Below, one piece after another: positions 1 to 11,244 of a stretch of DNA of 64,000 nucleotides (the stretch's first letter is position 1; every line of letters begins with the position of its first letter). The stretch is from the NCBI GenBank assembly GCA_027886185.1, contig WOAB01000317.1, positions 62,001 to 126,000 on the forward strand, read 5' to 3'. This stretch comes from Rheum nobile. Its lineage: Eukaryota; Streptophyta; Magnoliopsida; Caryophyllales; Polygonaceae. A program made the translations under genes and the position numbers. The notes under the pieces were generated by a model that saw nothing but the letters and a program-made list of their open reading frames with translations, was not told the DNA's origin and did not search any database.

Positions 1-330
1 ACTTATATAGTATATAGTATTTCATTAAATATAGTATACTTAAACTTATATACTATAGTATTTCATTAAATCTAGTATACTTAGACTTATATACTATAGT
101 ATTTTATTATATTTTATATAGTTACACTTATATACTATAGTATTTCATGAAATTTCATATAGTTACACTTATATACTATAGTATTTCATTATATATCATA
201 TAGTTACACTTATGTACTATTGTAATTCATTATATTTCATATAGTTATACTTATGTACTATAATATTTCATTAAATCTAGTATACTTAGACTTATAAACT
301 ATAGTATTTCATTATATTTCATATAGTTAC
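1..330. repeat. AT-rich 41-bp satellite, left part
   Basis: Tandem array of monomers of about 41 bp. Each begins with a shared half (acttatatactatagtattt) and ends with one of two alternative halves, either an 'aaatctagtatacttag' type or a 'tatatttcatatagttac' type. The array continues on the other side of the solo LTR at 3681, so this is the left remnant of one interrupted array. It is non-coding. The array may extend beyond the window start. Confidence 0.9.
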
Positions 331-823
331 TGTAATATCCCAGATATTTTAAGGATATTTTGGAATTTTTCCAACTCCAATATTACAAGTCGGATTAATC
401 TTAGAGAAGTTCGGACATTCTGTAATGTGCTGGATCTCTGAAATATTTTTCTGAGTAATATAAAATACAGTGGACGTATTCTTGGGGTTAAATAGTCGTT
501 TGGGTACAAATATATTTAACCCGGAGTTAAGATAATTAACCAAAAGTCAAAAATGACAAAAAGGGTGAAAAATGGCCTTGACCGCACCCCGCGGTCAAGT
601 GGCCGCACCCGCGGCGAAAGCCAAATCTGGAGGCGGCAACAGAGTCGCCACCGCACCCTTGACCGCACCCTGCCGCACACACGGTGAGCGTCGTCAGCAT
701 TATCCTCGCGATAAGATTTTTGAAAATCTTATCTCTTTGGTTGAGCAAGTTGCTCCACTTGTTGTCTCCTTGTCCCCGGCTTGTCTCCTTGTTTGTCCCC
801 TCTTGGGAGGCTCGTTCTTGGGC

Positions 824-830
824 TATAAAA
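824..830 (+). promoter_or_regulatory. LTR TATA box
   Basis: TATAAAA sits in a GC-rich context (gggctataaaaggag) about 490 bp into the solo LTR. It looks like a strong RNA polymerase II core promoter. Transcription would start about 25-35 bp downstream, near the CT-rich stretch at 855-880, which would mark the U3/R boundary. Confidence 0.6.
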
Positions 831-1639
831 GGAGTTGAAACCCGAAGTCAAAGGGCATCCTCATCTTCTTCCTATGTCTTTCCTCTGTTTTCTCCATTAA
901 AGTCAAGCTTTGAGCTTTGTTTGTGAGAGATCCGAATCCCTTTTGAGTGTTAGAAAGGCGATCCTAAGTGGTATTCTAAGGCATAAGAAGGTTGGAGATC
1001 AAACCAAGAACGAATCAAAGTCGAACGAATTGATTTGGGTGAGTTTTTCTCCATGGAAGTTGTCGAACTCTCGCCTCTGTCTGTCCATCGCACACCGCAC
1101 CCGCGGCGAGCCTTGTCCGAGTGTGTGTTCTTGGGTGTTGGCTTTGGGCGAGGCTCGATTCCTTTGATTCTTTTCGTATTCTTTTAGATTCAATTATGAG
1201 GATATTGAATCTAAGATTAGGATCTCGTTTGGGTCCTATCTTAGGGATTTATTATCCAGATCTGCCCCAGTTTCAGATCCATGAGCCGTTGTCTCTAAGC
1301 TTTGTCAAGCTTTCGTCGGATCTAAGTTAAGTGGCGGTTCGCTCTTGCTTAATCATTTCATGTTTCATTAATTATCAATTGTCTAATTGTTAATTAAATT
1401 GGAATGAACTGTTGTTTGGGAACTAATTTCATAAATAACGTAATTAAAAAGGTGATGTTATAATAGGTTGTTTATCTGCTAGATCAACGCTATTATAGAT
1501 ATATGTTGCCTGGAGGGCTTTAATATGGATTATTACTGTGTCGAACTGTTTAGTTAGCACGAGTATTGTGTGTTAATTACCGTGATGGTATTATTGTGAA
1601 TTTAATGTTAACTTAATGCTAGTATAGCACGTGGGTTGT

Positions 1640-2201
1640 AGGAACTCTAATCCAAGTAAGGATTAATCGTTTCTTTATAACGTAATATTCGTAGGAACTG
1701 TAATCCAAGTAAGGATTAGTCGTTTCTTTATAACTTAATACTCCTCGGATAATTTCCGAATAATTTAAGGGTCATGACCTATGCTTCCTACCACCGTTAA
1801 GGTAGGAGGTGTTTTAAGCGCCTTGCAAGCGCCATTGGATGAGCATAATTGCAGTCCTGTGTATTAAGCACCTAGCTAGTGCAATTGGGGTGGACGTAAT
1901 TGTCACCATGTAAAGTGTAAGCACCGTATAAGTGCAATCTGGGTGAACGTAAGGTCACCCTGTGTCTTAAACTTTAGTTGTTACTCGGGTTAATTTAATG
2001 ACGGTAAATTAATTAAGCACCTCGCCAGTGTATCGGGGTGAACGTAAGGTCACCCAGTGTAATAAACTTCCGTTGTTACTCAGAATAATAATTAAAAGCC
2101 CTTTGCAGAAGGGCGTATGTTGTAATAAGATAAATGCGGTTAAACACATAATTAATAAGCTTTGGTAGTTGTATTAATTTGGGTGGACATAATTGTCACC
2201 C
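1640..2201. repeat. Internal repeats of the solo LTR
   Basis: Two kinds of internal repeat are visible. A unit of about 52 bp containing 'ccaagtaaggatta' is duplicated head to tail at about 1640-1691 and 1692-1743. A short motif of the form gggtgaacgtaaggtcaccc, whose ends GGGTGA/TCACCC are complementary, occurs four times with small changes, at about 1887, 1941, 2034 and 2181. They may be replication slippage products or protein-binding or RNA-structure elements of the LTR. Confidence 0.6.
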
Positions 2202-3680
2202 TGAGGTTTAAAACTTCGTAGCTGTTCTTAATAATATTAAAAGTCTTAACGTTGATGTGAGTGCAGTAAGTAAATATAGTAAGAAGTATTACATGATGTG
2301 TAGTATGGAGATAAGGTTGTGAGATGATGAAGTGATTAAGGATAAATGTGTGGAGTTAATGTTCTAAGAGATTAAGAGTTGTCTCTCATAGGTGAGTTGG
2401 TGTTATAAGCATTAAGAAGGATGAATCATTTTCAGAATGATGCCTTGAGGAATTAAGAGTAATATCTCATGTGATCCGTTTCGAGGATTATAGAGTGTGG
2501 TGTTTATGTGTGGAGAAGGTTAAGGAATCTCGAAAGTTTAAGTTATGAAATGAGTAGAGGAATAGGTTAAGTCATTACCGAAAGGATCTTAAGTTAGAAT
2601 CTGACATAAGGGCCAATTTTGATGTTAATGAATAATGGAATTGTGGGAAGTATCTTTAAAGAAGTGGAGGTAGTAAGATTCGAGGTTATTAAGGTTTAAT
2701 GTCTGATTATAAGGAGTTAATGTGTGAGTTCGGGATTTCTCATATAAGGAAATGAGAAATGTGTGTTCTCCTATTTTAAGGTAGCCTTGATTAAGTGAAT
2801 AAGTTAAGTGCGGTGGTGCACATAATTAAGGATTTAGTTCCCGACTATGTATCTCGATATCCTTAGGGGTGAGATGATCTAAGAGCTTATAGCGTGTTTG
2901 TGTGTTTTGTAATTAAGTAAGTTAAGTATCGTTGTGATTAAGTTAAGTGTTGTTATCGCACATATAATTAATATACCGTCAGGCGAGTAGTGCAGCTAGG
3001 CCGTAGTGCAGCTAGGGAAAACTCGTCTTAATGTAAATCAGATTAAATTAAAAGCTTGTGTGAAACTTTAAACGTTCCTAAACCTTCATCATAATTTCCT
3101 ATAAGGCTCATTTCAGTTGGAGTCTTCTCTTTAGTGCATGTCTAAATATTTGATATGAATAATTGTCTTTCAGTGAGAGTGTCGGGTTATGTATCGTTCC
3201 TTCGGTTATTATTCGAAGGGCAATGATAGTAAACGGTCACGATCATTCGAACCACTCTGCTTTGTGCCCTTGCATGGTCTTTCATTAGACTAACCAACCG
3301 ATTATTCCCTTGCATGGTTGGTTGGTGTCATCCGTTCGATTCGGCACATCAGATATGTTGCAGATCTAAGAAGGCTAGAACGACTATGAAGATTAACAGT
3401 ATTTTGACAAGTTATTTTGTCGCTTTGTTTAAAAGACTTCCGCTGTGTTAAATATGTTTTGCTTAAAGACTTCCGCTGTAATAATTCTGATATTGTATTT
3501 TAAAGTATTTGGAATCATGTTGTAATTCCAAGACTTTGGTTTAATAAAAGTTATGATATTTGGTATTATAACTGTGATTTGATGGTTTATATCAACTGAA
3601 AAAGCCTAGGGTGACTTCGGGATGTGTAATCCGAGGTCACTGGCAGTAATACTTTCAAGGGGATATTTGGGGGTGTTACA

Positions 3681-4810
3681 GTTATACGTATATACTATAG
3701 TATTTTATTATATTTCATATAGTTACACGTATATATTATAGTATTTCATTATATTTCATATAGTTACACTTATATACTATAGTATTTCATTAAATCTAGT
3801 ATACTTAGACTTATATACAATAGTATTTTATTATATTTTATATAGTTACACTTATATACTATAGTATTTCATTAAATCTAGTATACTTAGACTTATATAC
3901 AATAGTATTTTATTATATTTCATATAGTTACACTTATATACTATAGTATTTCATTATATATTATATAGTTACAATTATGTACTATTGTAATTCATTATAT
4001 TTCATATAGTTACACTTATGTACTATAGTATTTTATTAAATCTAGTATACTTAGACTTATATATTATAATATTTCATTATATTTCATATAGTTACACGTA
4101 TATACTATATTATTTCATTATATTTCATATAGTTACACTTATGTACTATAGTATTTAATTATATTTCATATAGTTACACTTATATAGTATAGTATTTCAT
4201 TAAATCTAGTATACTTAAACTTATATATTATAGTATTTTATTATATTTCATATAGTTATACTTATATAGTATAATATTTCATTAAATCTAGTATACTTAA
4301 ACTTATATATTATAGTATTTTATTATATTTCATATAGTTACACTCATATACTATAGTATTTCATTAAATCTAGTATACTTAGACTTATATACTATAGTAT
4401 TTCATTAAATCTAGTATACTTAGACTTATATACTATAGTATTTCATTAAACTAGTATACTTAGACTTATATACTATAGTATTTCATTAAATTTCATATAG
4501 TTATACTTATGTATTATAATATTTCATTAAATCTAGTATACTTAGACTTATTTACTATAGTATTTCATTAAATCCAGTATACTTAGACTTATATACTATA
4601 GTATTTCATTAAATCTAGTATACTTAGACTTATGTACTATAGTATTTCATTAAACTAGTATACTTAGACTTATATACTATAGTATTTCATTAAATTTCAT
4701 ATAGTTACACTTATGTATTATAATATTTCATTAAATCTAGTATACTTAGACTTATTTACTATAGTACTTCATGAAATTTCATATAGTTACACTTATTTAC
4801 TATAGTATTT
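3681..4810. repeat. AT-rich 41-bp satellite, right part
   Basis: Continuation of the same array as 1-330, with about 27 monomers. The two monomer types alternate irregularly and sometimes occur in short runs (for example 4360-4480). Some monomers are shortened by one base (cattaaactag instead of cattaaatctag). Several stretches are repeated as higher-order pairs, for example 3764-3850 and 3848-3930. Confidence 0.9.
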
Positions 4811-5050
4811 CATTATAATTAAGTATTACGAACTTATTACTTATATACTATAGTTACACATTATGGTTAAGTATTATGAACTTATTACTTATATACTATA
4901 GTTATGTATTATAGTTAAGTATTACAAAATATATTAGTTATAAAGTATAGTTATGCATTATAATTAAGTATTACGTACTTATTACTTATATACTATAGTT
5001 AAATATTATGGTTAAATATTATAAACTTATTACTTACATATTATATGCCG
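4811..5050. repeat. Second AT-rich tandem repeat adjoining the satellite
   Basis: From about 4811 the 41-bp pattern changes to units of roughly 45-60 bp built of 'aagtattacgaacttattac' followed by 'ttatatactatag' and 'ttacacattatgg'. The 'ttatatactatag' core is shared with the 41-bp monomer, so this looks like a diverged edge of the same array. There are about four or five copies. Non-coding. Confidence 0.75.
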
Positions 5051-5864
5051 GGCACCAAATTGATCCTAAAATATTTTTCACTAATCTAGATTAATTAATT
5101 TAACCAAGATTAAGACAAAACAAATGAAAAATACCCCAAAAATCGCAAAATGGACACAAATTCAATTTTGCCGGAATACCTTCTTGACACCTCGTCGGAA
5201 AAACTCCAAATTGAATGAAAGTGGTCTTTTTCCGGCGATGTAAAGAGAGGGCATTGAAAGAGGGTCAATTTTCAAGGCTAGTAGTATCAACAATTGCAAG
5301 AATAAAACTTCCATGTGCTCGAATTTCGGTCAAGAACAACCGGTAACGGGATTTAGGATTCATGAGTTTTGACTTCGAAATTGGATGCATTGGGGCAACG
5401 ATTGAAGGGGATTTTATAGGCATTTTGAATCTTAGGACACCCTCAACAAGGCCCTATGGTTCATGCCTTCCAATTGAAGAGGATTTGATCCAATTTTGGA
5501 TTTGTTCAAATCGGCCCCTTGGACGACACGGTGGCTTTGGGGATAAAATTCTACGATTTTAATCGACATTCAATCCGATTAAATGTGGAATTACGTGTAT
5601 GATAAGGTCCTCTTAAATGCCCAATAGTTAATGGCTTCAATCGGATCCAAGAAATTTGCCAAATGCTCCATTGAAGCTTATAAAAGCTTACGGATGGGCT
5701 GCTCGAAGAAGCTATGCGCACGGGTTGAAGGCTTCGTTTTTTGGGCTTTTGGAGGGACAAACGATGTCCGTTTTGGACGAATTTTATATGTACGGACTCG
5801 TATTGAAATTCTCTACACGATTATGGGAAAAAAATGCAATTTTGGGATTTTTTTTTGTACTGTA
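5051..5864. other. Unassigned repeat-like non-coding stretch
   Basis: This is moderately AT-rich sequence without a convincing reading frame. The short open frames at 5362-5562 and 5631-5876 have no recognisable protein features. Its less AT-rich composition, lying between a satellite and a palindrome cluster, suggests a decayed LTR or other transposon remnant. I see no defining termini. Confidence 0.35.
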
Positions 5865-5865
5865 C

Positions 5866-6052
5866 GCCTAAGGTAAGCGTGTGCTTTTAAATTTGCAAAA
5901 AAAAAAAAAAAACTACACGCTTAAGCTAAGCGTATGGGCACACGCTTAGCTTAAGCGTGTAAGAACCGTGGACTGTTTTTTAAAAATACCAACAATACCC
6001 CTACACGCTTAAGCTAAGCATGTAAAACCGGACGCTTAGCTTAAGTGTGTAG
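5866..6052. repeat. Palindrome cluster built on an ACGCTTAAGCTAAGCGT motif
   Basis: The motif cacgcttaagctaagcg or its complement occurs five times in 190 bp. Copies at 5915-5933 and 5942-5960 form a perfect 19-bp stem with an 8-nt loop. Copies at 6002-6019 and 6034-6051 form an 18-bp stem with one mismatch and a 14-nt loop. A degenerate copy lies at about 5866-5884 just before a 16-nt poly-A run (about 5897-5912). No gene is associated. Confidence 0.85.
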
Positions 6053-6378
6053 TTTCGCGTCCATTTAGACTTATTTTCGCGTGTATTTAGCCATTGCCTA
6101 TAAATATTGGTCTTATAAAGTCGGCCTATCTTTTACTTAAACTCTTGTAGTCAAATTAAGGGTGGTCTGCATTATTCCCAATACAACTTCATTAAGATTT
6201 TATATTGGGAATTTACATGGATATTCTATTTTAAAAAAAAATTGTATAATTACCCTATAAATTACAAAATAACAAAGCATGTCTATTTGAGTATTTTTGT
6301 CATAATTTTTTTTTAAAATAAAAAATCTAAAGAAAAATAATCTGAAAAATAATTTTTAAAATAAAAAGAAACTCAAAT

Positions 6379-6959
6379 GAAAATTATAATAGAGTAAACA
6401 AAATCGTAAAAACTGATTTTCATTTTTATATTAAAGATAGCAACTAAAAAATATTAAAGATGAAAACTAAAGATATAGGGAAATCTTTATCAATAGTTTT
6501 TGTGACGATCTTGTTATCATTTTTTCTAAATCCTGACAGCCATCCATTCAACCCTAAAACCTTAATTTATTCCTCCTATACCATTGATTTCATCATATTT
6601 TTTCACTATTTTTTTCCTGAAGTCGAGTGTTGTAATCTCCATGGAAGCATCCATCGATAAGTTTTGGTCCTGTTATACTACATATATTGTCATGATGGAT
6701 TGTTTTTCAATGACAGTGCCATGACTTAGTGAAAATTATAAAGTAGTAAACAAAATCGTAAAAATTAGTTTTTGTTTTTATATTAAAGATAGCAACTAAA
6801 AAGTATTAAAGATGGAAACTAAAGATATAGTGAAATCTTTATCAAAAGTTTTTGTGACGATCCTGTCATCGTTTTTCTAAATCCTGACAGTCATCCATTC
6901 AACCCTAAAACCTTAATTTGTTCCTCTTCGTTCCTCTTACACCATTGATTTCATCATAT
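6379..6959. repeat. Direct duplication of about 220 bp with spacer
   Basis: Positions 6379-6599 and 6732-6959 are near copies; both contain 'taaagatagcaactaaaaa', 'aaatcctgacag' and 'catccattcaaccctaaaa'. The spacer is about 130 bp. Divergence by eye is roughly 10 percent. Neither copy has a coherent reading frame. It could be a local segmental duplication or two members of an unknown repeat family. Confidence 0.75.
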
Positions 6960-7814
6960 GCTCACAATATTTTGTGTATTTTATCGGCCTCTACGTTTAT
7001 CCTGTCAATATTCAATATTTATCCTATCACCAGAAATTATATTAAAAATGGAAAAATAAAATATTTAAGGAAAAAAAACCCGAAATATTTACAACTAAGC
7101 GCATTTATTCTCTCTCCTATAATTACGGTTATTAAAAGATTTTGTGAGACCTTTAATTATTAATGAAATTAGAATTTATTTTTTGTAAAAAAAATCATAT
7201 TTTAGCATTTGGGTATTTACTGCTATAATTTTAGATATACATTTTTTTTTTTTAGGTATCTATACAACTTTGGAAAAACTAAGATATTTTTGCAAAGGTG
7301 TTTCTAAAATGGCATATGGACTACTAATTCCACTTTTATATTAAACATGAAATTTAAATTGCTAAAAGCCTTATATATTGGTCAAAATGTAGAAACTTAT
7401 CAATTTTAATGAAAAGTTATAAATAGGGTATCTATAAACTTGCACACTCTGCAAACTTTGGATATCAAATGTTGAAGGCAATAAATATCAAGTGTTTCAA
7501 CTCCAATCCTTGTATGATCAAAGTAAATAATACATATATTCATGCTTTGTATAGCTACAGCATAACAAACAAGACAACAACTCAATCTCTTATCTCCCTG
7601 CTTTTACACTATTTTTAAAGATACGATGATGAACAAATAACGTGTACACATATAGCACATACAGCTGCAAAGAATGAACAATTCACCTGCCAAACGGGAT
7701 GCAAAAACCCGCCTTTTTTTTACATCGTTAAAACCCAACACAGATCACTTTACATACAGTATGGAGATCCCGGGAGAGTCCTTGTTGTCGTGAGGAACAA
7801 GAAAGAGCGGGAAT
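6960..7814. other. AT-rich intergenic DNA and 3' region of the TMEM245-like gene
   Basis: No gene is seen in 6960-7500. The part from about 7560 to 7814 lies just after the stop codon of the minus-strand gene and is likely its 3' untranslated region. Confidence 0.4.
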
Positions 7815-9824
7815 TCATTCTGTCTTGTCGTTTGGTTCATTCAACACGAATTCTGCGTATAGATCCTTGAGAGCAATCACGACTGTCGTGATAAGAGGAC
7901 CCATTATTGCTCCCTGCAACAAGCCAAGCCAAGCCAAGCAAAACCAAAAACACAACATCATCACTAAACAGAATTTCAACCAAAGTGATCAGTGAAACCA
8001 GAAACAGACATTATTTACCTCCAATGCAGATGGGAACAAGGTCATCCCACCAATGATACTGAGCCCAGTAAGATAAGCACTGTGCCCGGGCGTGTCTTCT
8101 TGGATCTCTGATGCGCCGTATTCCATCACTGCAAGATGAACAACAAACAAGATAACCGCCAACACGTACTTCCCTTCCAAACAGAGCTGAAGGGCGGCTG
8201 GAATGGAGGCGATCCACGAAGGGAAAACCGGCAACAAAGGGCTGATGAAAGCAAGAACAGTTGACATGTACAGAAAATGTATGGAAAACAGCCTGAACAA
8301 TAGCCATGTTAAACATCCCTGAACGAACGCGATTTCAGCTGTAGCTAACATAACACCAGATATTGCATTGTCTAGTACTTCCACGAATCTCTCCCGTGTT
8401 ACATTCGAAAGAGGAAGCATGTATACCGCTTGCTTAGTAACGCCTCCTGAATCTGATGTTATAAGGTAATACAGAACCCAGAGGAACACCATAGATTGTG
8501 ATAAGAAGTTAAGGAATCCAGCTGCTCCATGGAGAATTGACTGAACTATTGTAAACATGAATTTGGCGCCTCCACCTAAGACGGATTTGCTACTTAAGAA
8601 CACCCTTTGTGACAAATCAAGCCCTTGTACAGCAAACCCTTTCGCCTTCTCTATCAAATCAACTCGTGTGGAGAGCAACTCCTTAATGATAACCTCAAGT
8701 TCAGGATAGATCTTCCACCATTCCTTTTCCTTGAACTTCACCTTCAAACTCAGGAGCCTCTCTGCATAAGGAGAAGGCGATACCAGAGACGTTGAATGCC
8801 CAGAAGAGTTTGCTGGCTTAATCACAAACTGCTTGAAACCATCCACAAACTCGGTCATATTGTACTGCATTGCAAGGCTATCAACATGATCAAACACTGT
8901 CAAGTACATTTGAGTTGTGTACTTATCCACCATCCCAGGAACGTCGTTCTCCTCCATCCAGCTCTTAAAACCTGCGTAGTTGCTCTCCTCAACACGCGTC
9001 TTTAAAGCGTACATTGCATCTTTGCCTTCAACACCAATCTTGTAGGAGAAGAACATACCAAAAGCAATGAAGCCAAGAATCATCACAAGAATCAGACCAA
9101 CAGCCACAATTGTCTCCAATCTGTTGAGTAACCTGCGAGTGAAAAACCCACTAATCTTGCTCCTCTTAAAGCTGTGATTCCTCAGAGAAGAAACAGCATC
9201 CATGGAAGATTCTACAGTACTAGAACTGAACAAGAACCCAAACCCTAGAAGCCCTAAAGCCCCAAATGCGCCTAATTGCTCATAAGCAATGACGAAGATG
9301 CTAAATGACATTAGCCACCGGAGCAATCTCGAAAACCCGGTTCGTTTCTTCCTAGAAACCGTCGAATCCTTGCGTTTTCTGAGCAGAATTCGGAACACCA
9401 AATCCCTAAAATCGACGATTGTGCCGACGAAGACTCTGAAAACGGCGACGGGAACGGCCATTAGGGTTTCCGTGAGCCCCAATTTCAAGGGCTCGGACCA
9501 GAACTCGACGAGGGTGTGTTGAATTCCGCGCAACGGGATTGAACAGAGAACTGCCCACATCAGAGGTCGAAGGTATTCCTCGAGCAACTTAGAGACGCCG
9601 TAGAGGGTTAAAATGGTGAAGAGGAGACCCGCGTGGGCCATGGCTATGTAAAGTGCGAGCTTTACCTGGTTGTCGCCGGAGAATGCGGAGGTAGGCGCCG
9701 GCGGAGGACGCGGCGGCGACGGGGGCGTGGGTTTACGCGCGGAGGCTGATTTGAACATGTCTTGCCAGGGCGGAGTTTGGGAGGAAGAGGCGGAATTTGG
9801 GTCTGAAAACGGAACCAACTCCAT
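7815..9824 (-). CDS. TMEM245 / AI-2E-transporter-like multi-pass membrane protein
   Basis: Two coding exons: 9824-8019 and 7913-7815, joined in phase 0 across a GT-AG intron. The predicted protein is about 634 residues. An ATG six codons upstream (9842) is possible, but the second one gives the MELVPFSDP start I recall for the Arabidopsis orthologue (At5g55960). The N-terminus is proline- and serine-rich (about residues 10-45). It is followed by roughly seven to nine hydrophobic segments, including pairs near residues 50-98, 165-200 and 235-262 and a cluster in the last 200 residues with the AI-2E/PerM-like pattern. The C-terminal exon encodes 32 residues. This family (animal TMEM245, plant C9orf5-like) is membrane-bound, and its transport role is not established. 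The gene is convergent with nothing nearby and stands alone. Confidence 0.88.
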
Positions 9825-9956
9825 CCCCCAAAAATCAACCAATTTCTGTGATTAGAAATCGATTGAATTTGGGAATTCTGGGATTTGAGAATGGAACGGA
9901 GATTTGAGATTTTGGTGATGGTGCGGTGTGAGTTGTAAGCATGTCGTGGAAGGGGA

Positions 9957-9962
9957 CACGTG
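9957..9962. promoter_or_regulatory. G-box CACGTG upstream of the TMEM245-like gene
   Basis: A palindromic CACGTG in the context gacacgtggg lies about 135 bp upstream of the start codon. Such ACGT cores are bound by bZIP/bHLH factors and resemble ABA-response elements. It is a single copy, so function is only suggested. Confidence 0.35.
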
Positions 9963-10249
9963 GGATGTCGGCGGGGATTTAGAACGTGAGAATGATTGGA
10001 CGAATTCGTGTTCGTAATCTCACAAAGGTCAGATCTTTTTCCCTTTCCCCGCCAAATATGGAGTGAATTTTACTGTCAAAATTAACTGCCAAATAAGCAA
10101 AAAGCTGCCATTTTTATGCTGTTCGTAAATCTTCATAAAAGCACCCGGATTTTGTGGACTTCATTTTTCTATTAAACCCCCAACTTTTCTATTTTTCACA
10201 AAATCACCCAAAACCACTTCAAACTAGATTTTTTAGTAGTTTAAATTTA

Positions 10250-10422
10250 GGGTTTGATTGGTATGCAAGTTTATAATGGTTTTGTAGATAGTTATAAATA
10301 TATTTTTATAGTAAATTGTGAAGAGATTATTTCACAAATTTCAAAGTTTATTAAATATTTATTTTGAAAAAATATATTTATAAATGATAAAGTCGTTATA
10401 ATAGAACTTATCAAACAAATTC
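10250..10422. mobile_element. Candidate Tourist-like MITE (degenerate)
   Basis: The block begins gggtttgattgg and ends with the complement tcaaacaaattc, flanked by TTA on both sides (10247-10249 and 10423-10425). The inside is AT-rich with matching subterminal pieces. The terminal repeats are short and imperfect, so this is a tentative PIF/Harbinger-type call. Confidence 0.4.
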
Positions 10423-10689
10423 TTAGGTTTCTTATCCTTTCTTTTGTATGAATTTATTTTTTTATTCTGTCCCTTCAATTTAACGAGTGGTTCATAAAAT
10501 TTGTGTGTGTACCCCACGTAACATAACTTTGTCCCATTGTTTGTATGCTTATGCCAAATAATTTATGTAGCATTTTCTTCTCTGTTTTTTTTTGCAATTT
10601 TGTCCCTTCAATTGAACGTAGGGTTGATTAGAGTATATTTTTAGACATAAAGTTAATTTGTCATATTGTTGTTATTGGAGTAGTTGGAC

Positions 10690-11017
10690 TAGGGTTGTTC
10701 ATCGGTCCAAAACCGAACCGAAACCGAATTTCGGAATTTTGTAGACCGATAACCGAACATATTCGGTTTGGTTTTATTCGGATTTGGAACGAAATAATCG
10801 AACATTTTGAAATCGGGTTAGTTTAAGTTATTGAAGCATGTTTTAGTACACAAAACCGAATTAGATCGAACTGCACCGAACCAAATTAGGTTGTACTAGT
10901 TTATCTAAAAATTTAGAGTTTTTTTTTTATTTTAAAAACCGAAAATCGAATATCATTTTTATACGAACCGAAGGTTCGGTCCAAAAAATCGAAAACCGAA
11001 CCCAGTGAACACTCCTA
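10690..11017. mobile_element. hAT-type MITE of the 'CCGAACCGAA' family
   Basis: The 328-bp element has ends tagggttgttca and tgaacactccta, which are imperfect inverted repeats. It is bounded by a perfect 8-bp target duplication agttggac (10682-10689 and 11018-11025), the hAT hallmark. The interior is dense in ccgaac/ggttcg steps. Related sequence lies in intron 4 of ABCG26 (14890-15600). No transposase is encoded. Confidence 0.85.
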
Positions 11018-11244
11018 AGTTGGACGGAATCAGGAATCATAAACAAAATTAGGCAAATCAAATTAAGGCACAAGTGCAAGTGCAAAATGGGCATTCATTA
11101 TTGGTAAGATAACACCATATACTAATTGTACCATTAAAACAAGGAAATCAACAAACTTCACATGAGCACGTACATATGCTTAATTTTCTTCATTAAAACA
11201 AACTTGATTCACAAGATAGATGATAACTCAAAACGTACATGAGA

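Larger units (their letters stand above)
331..3680 (+). mobile_element. Large solo LTR (probably Ty3/Gypsy) inserted in the satellite
   Basis: The 3350-bp block starts TGTAATATCCC and ends GGGGTGTTACA, the inverted-end pattern typical of plant LTRs. It is flanked by gttac (326-330) and gttat (3681-3685), a 5-bp target duplication with one mismatch. Satellite runs up to both edges. No gag, pol, primer-binding site or second LTR is visible, so it is best read as a solo LTR left by LTR-LTR recombination. Its length fits Gypsy lineages with very long LTRs (for example Tekay or Athila/Tat), but the lineage is inferred. A TATA box lies at 824-830, which puts U3 on the left and the element on the plus strand. 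Confidence 0.8.

Noticed and set aside
1..5050. Regular repeats that might suggest a CRISPR array
   Set aside because: Repeats abut each other without unique spacers and the genome is plant nuclear; it is a satellite.
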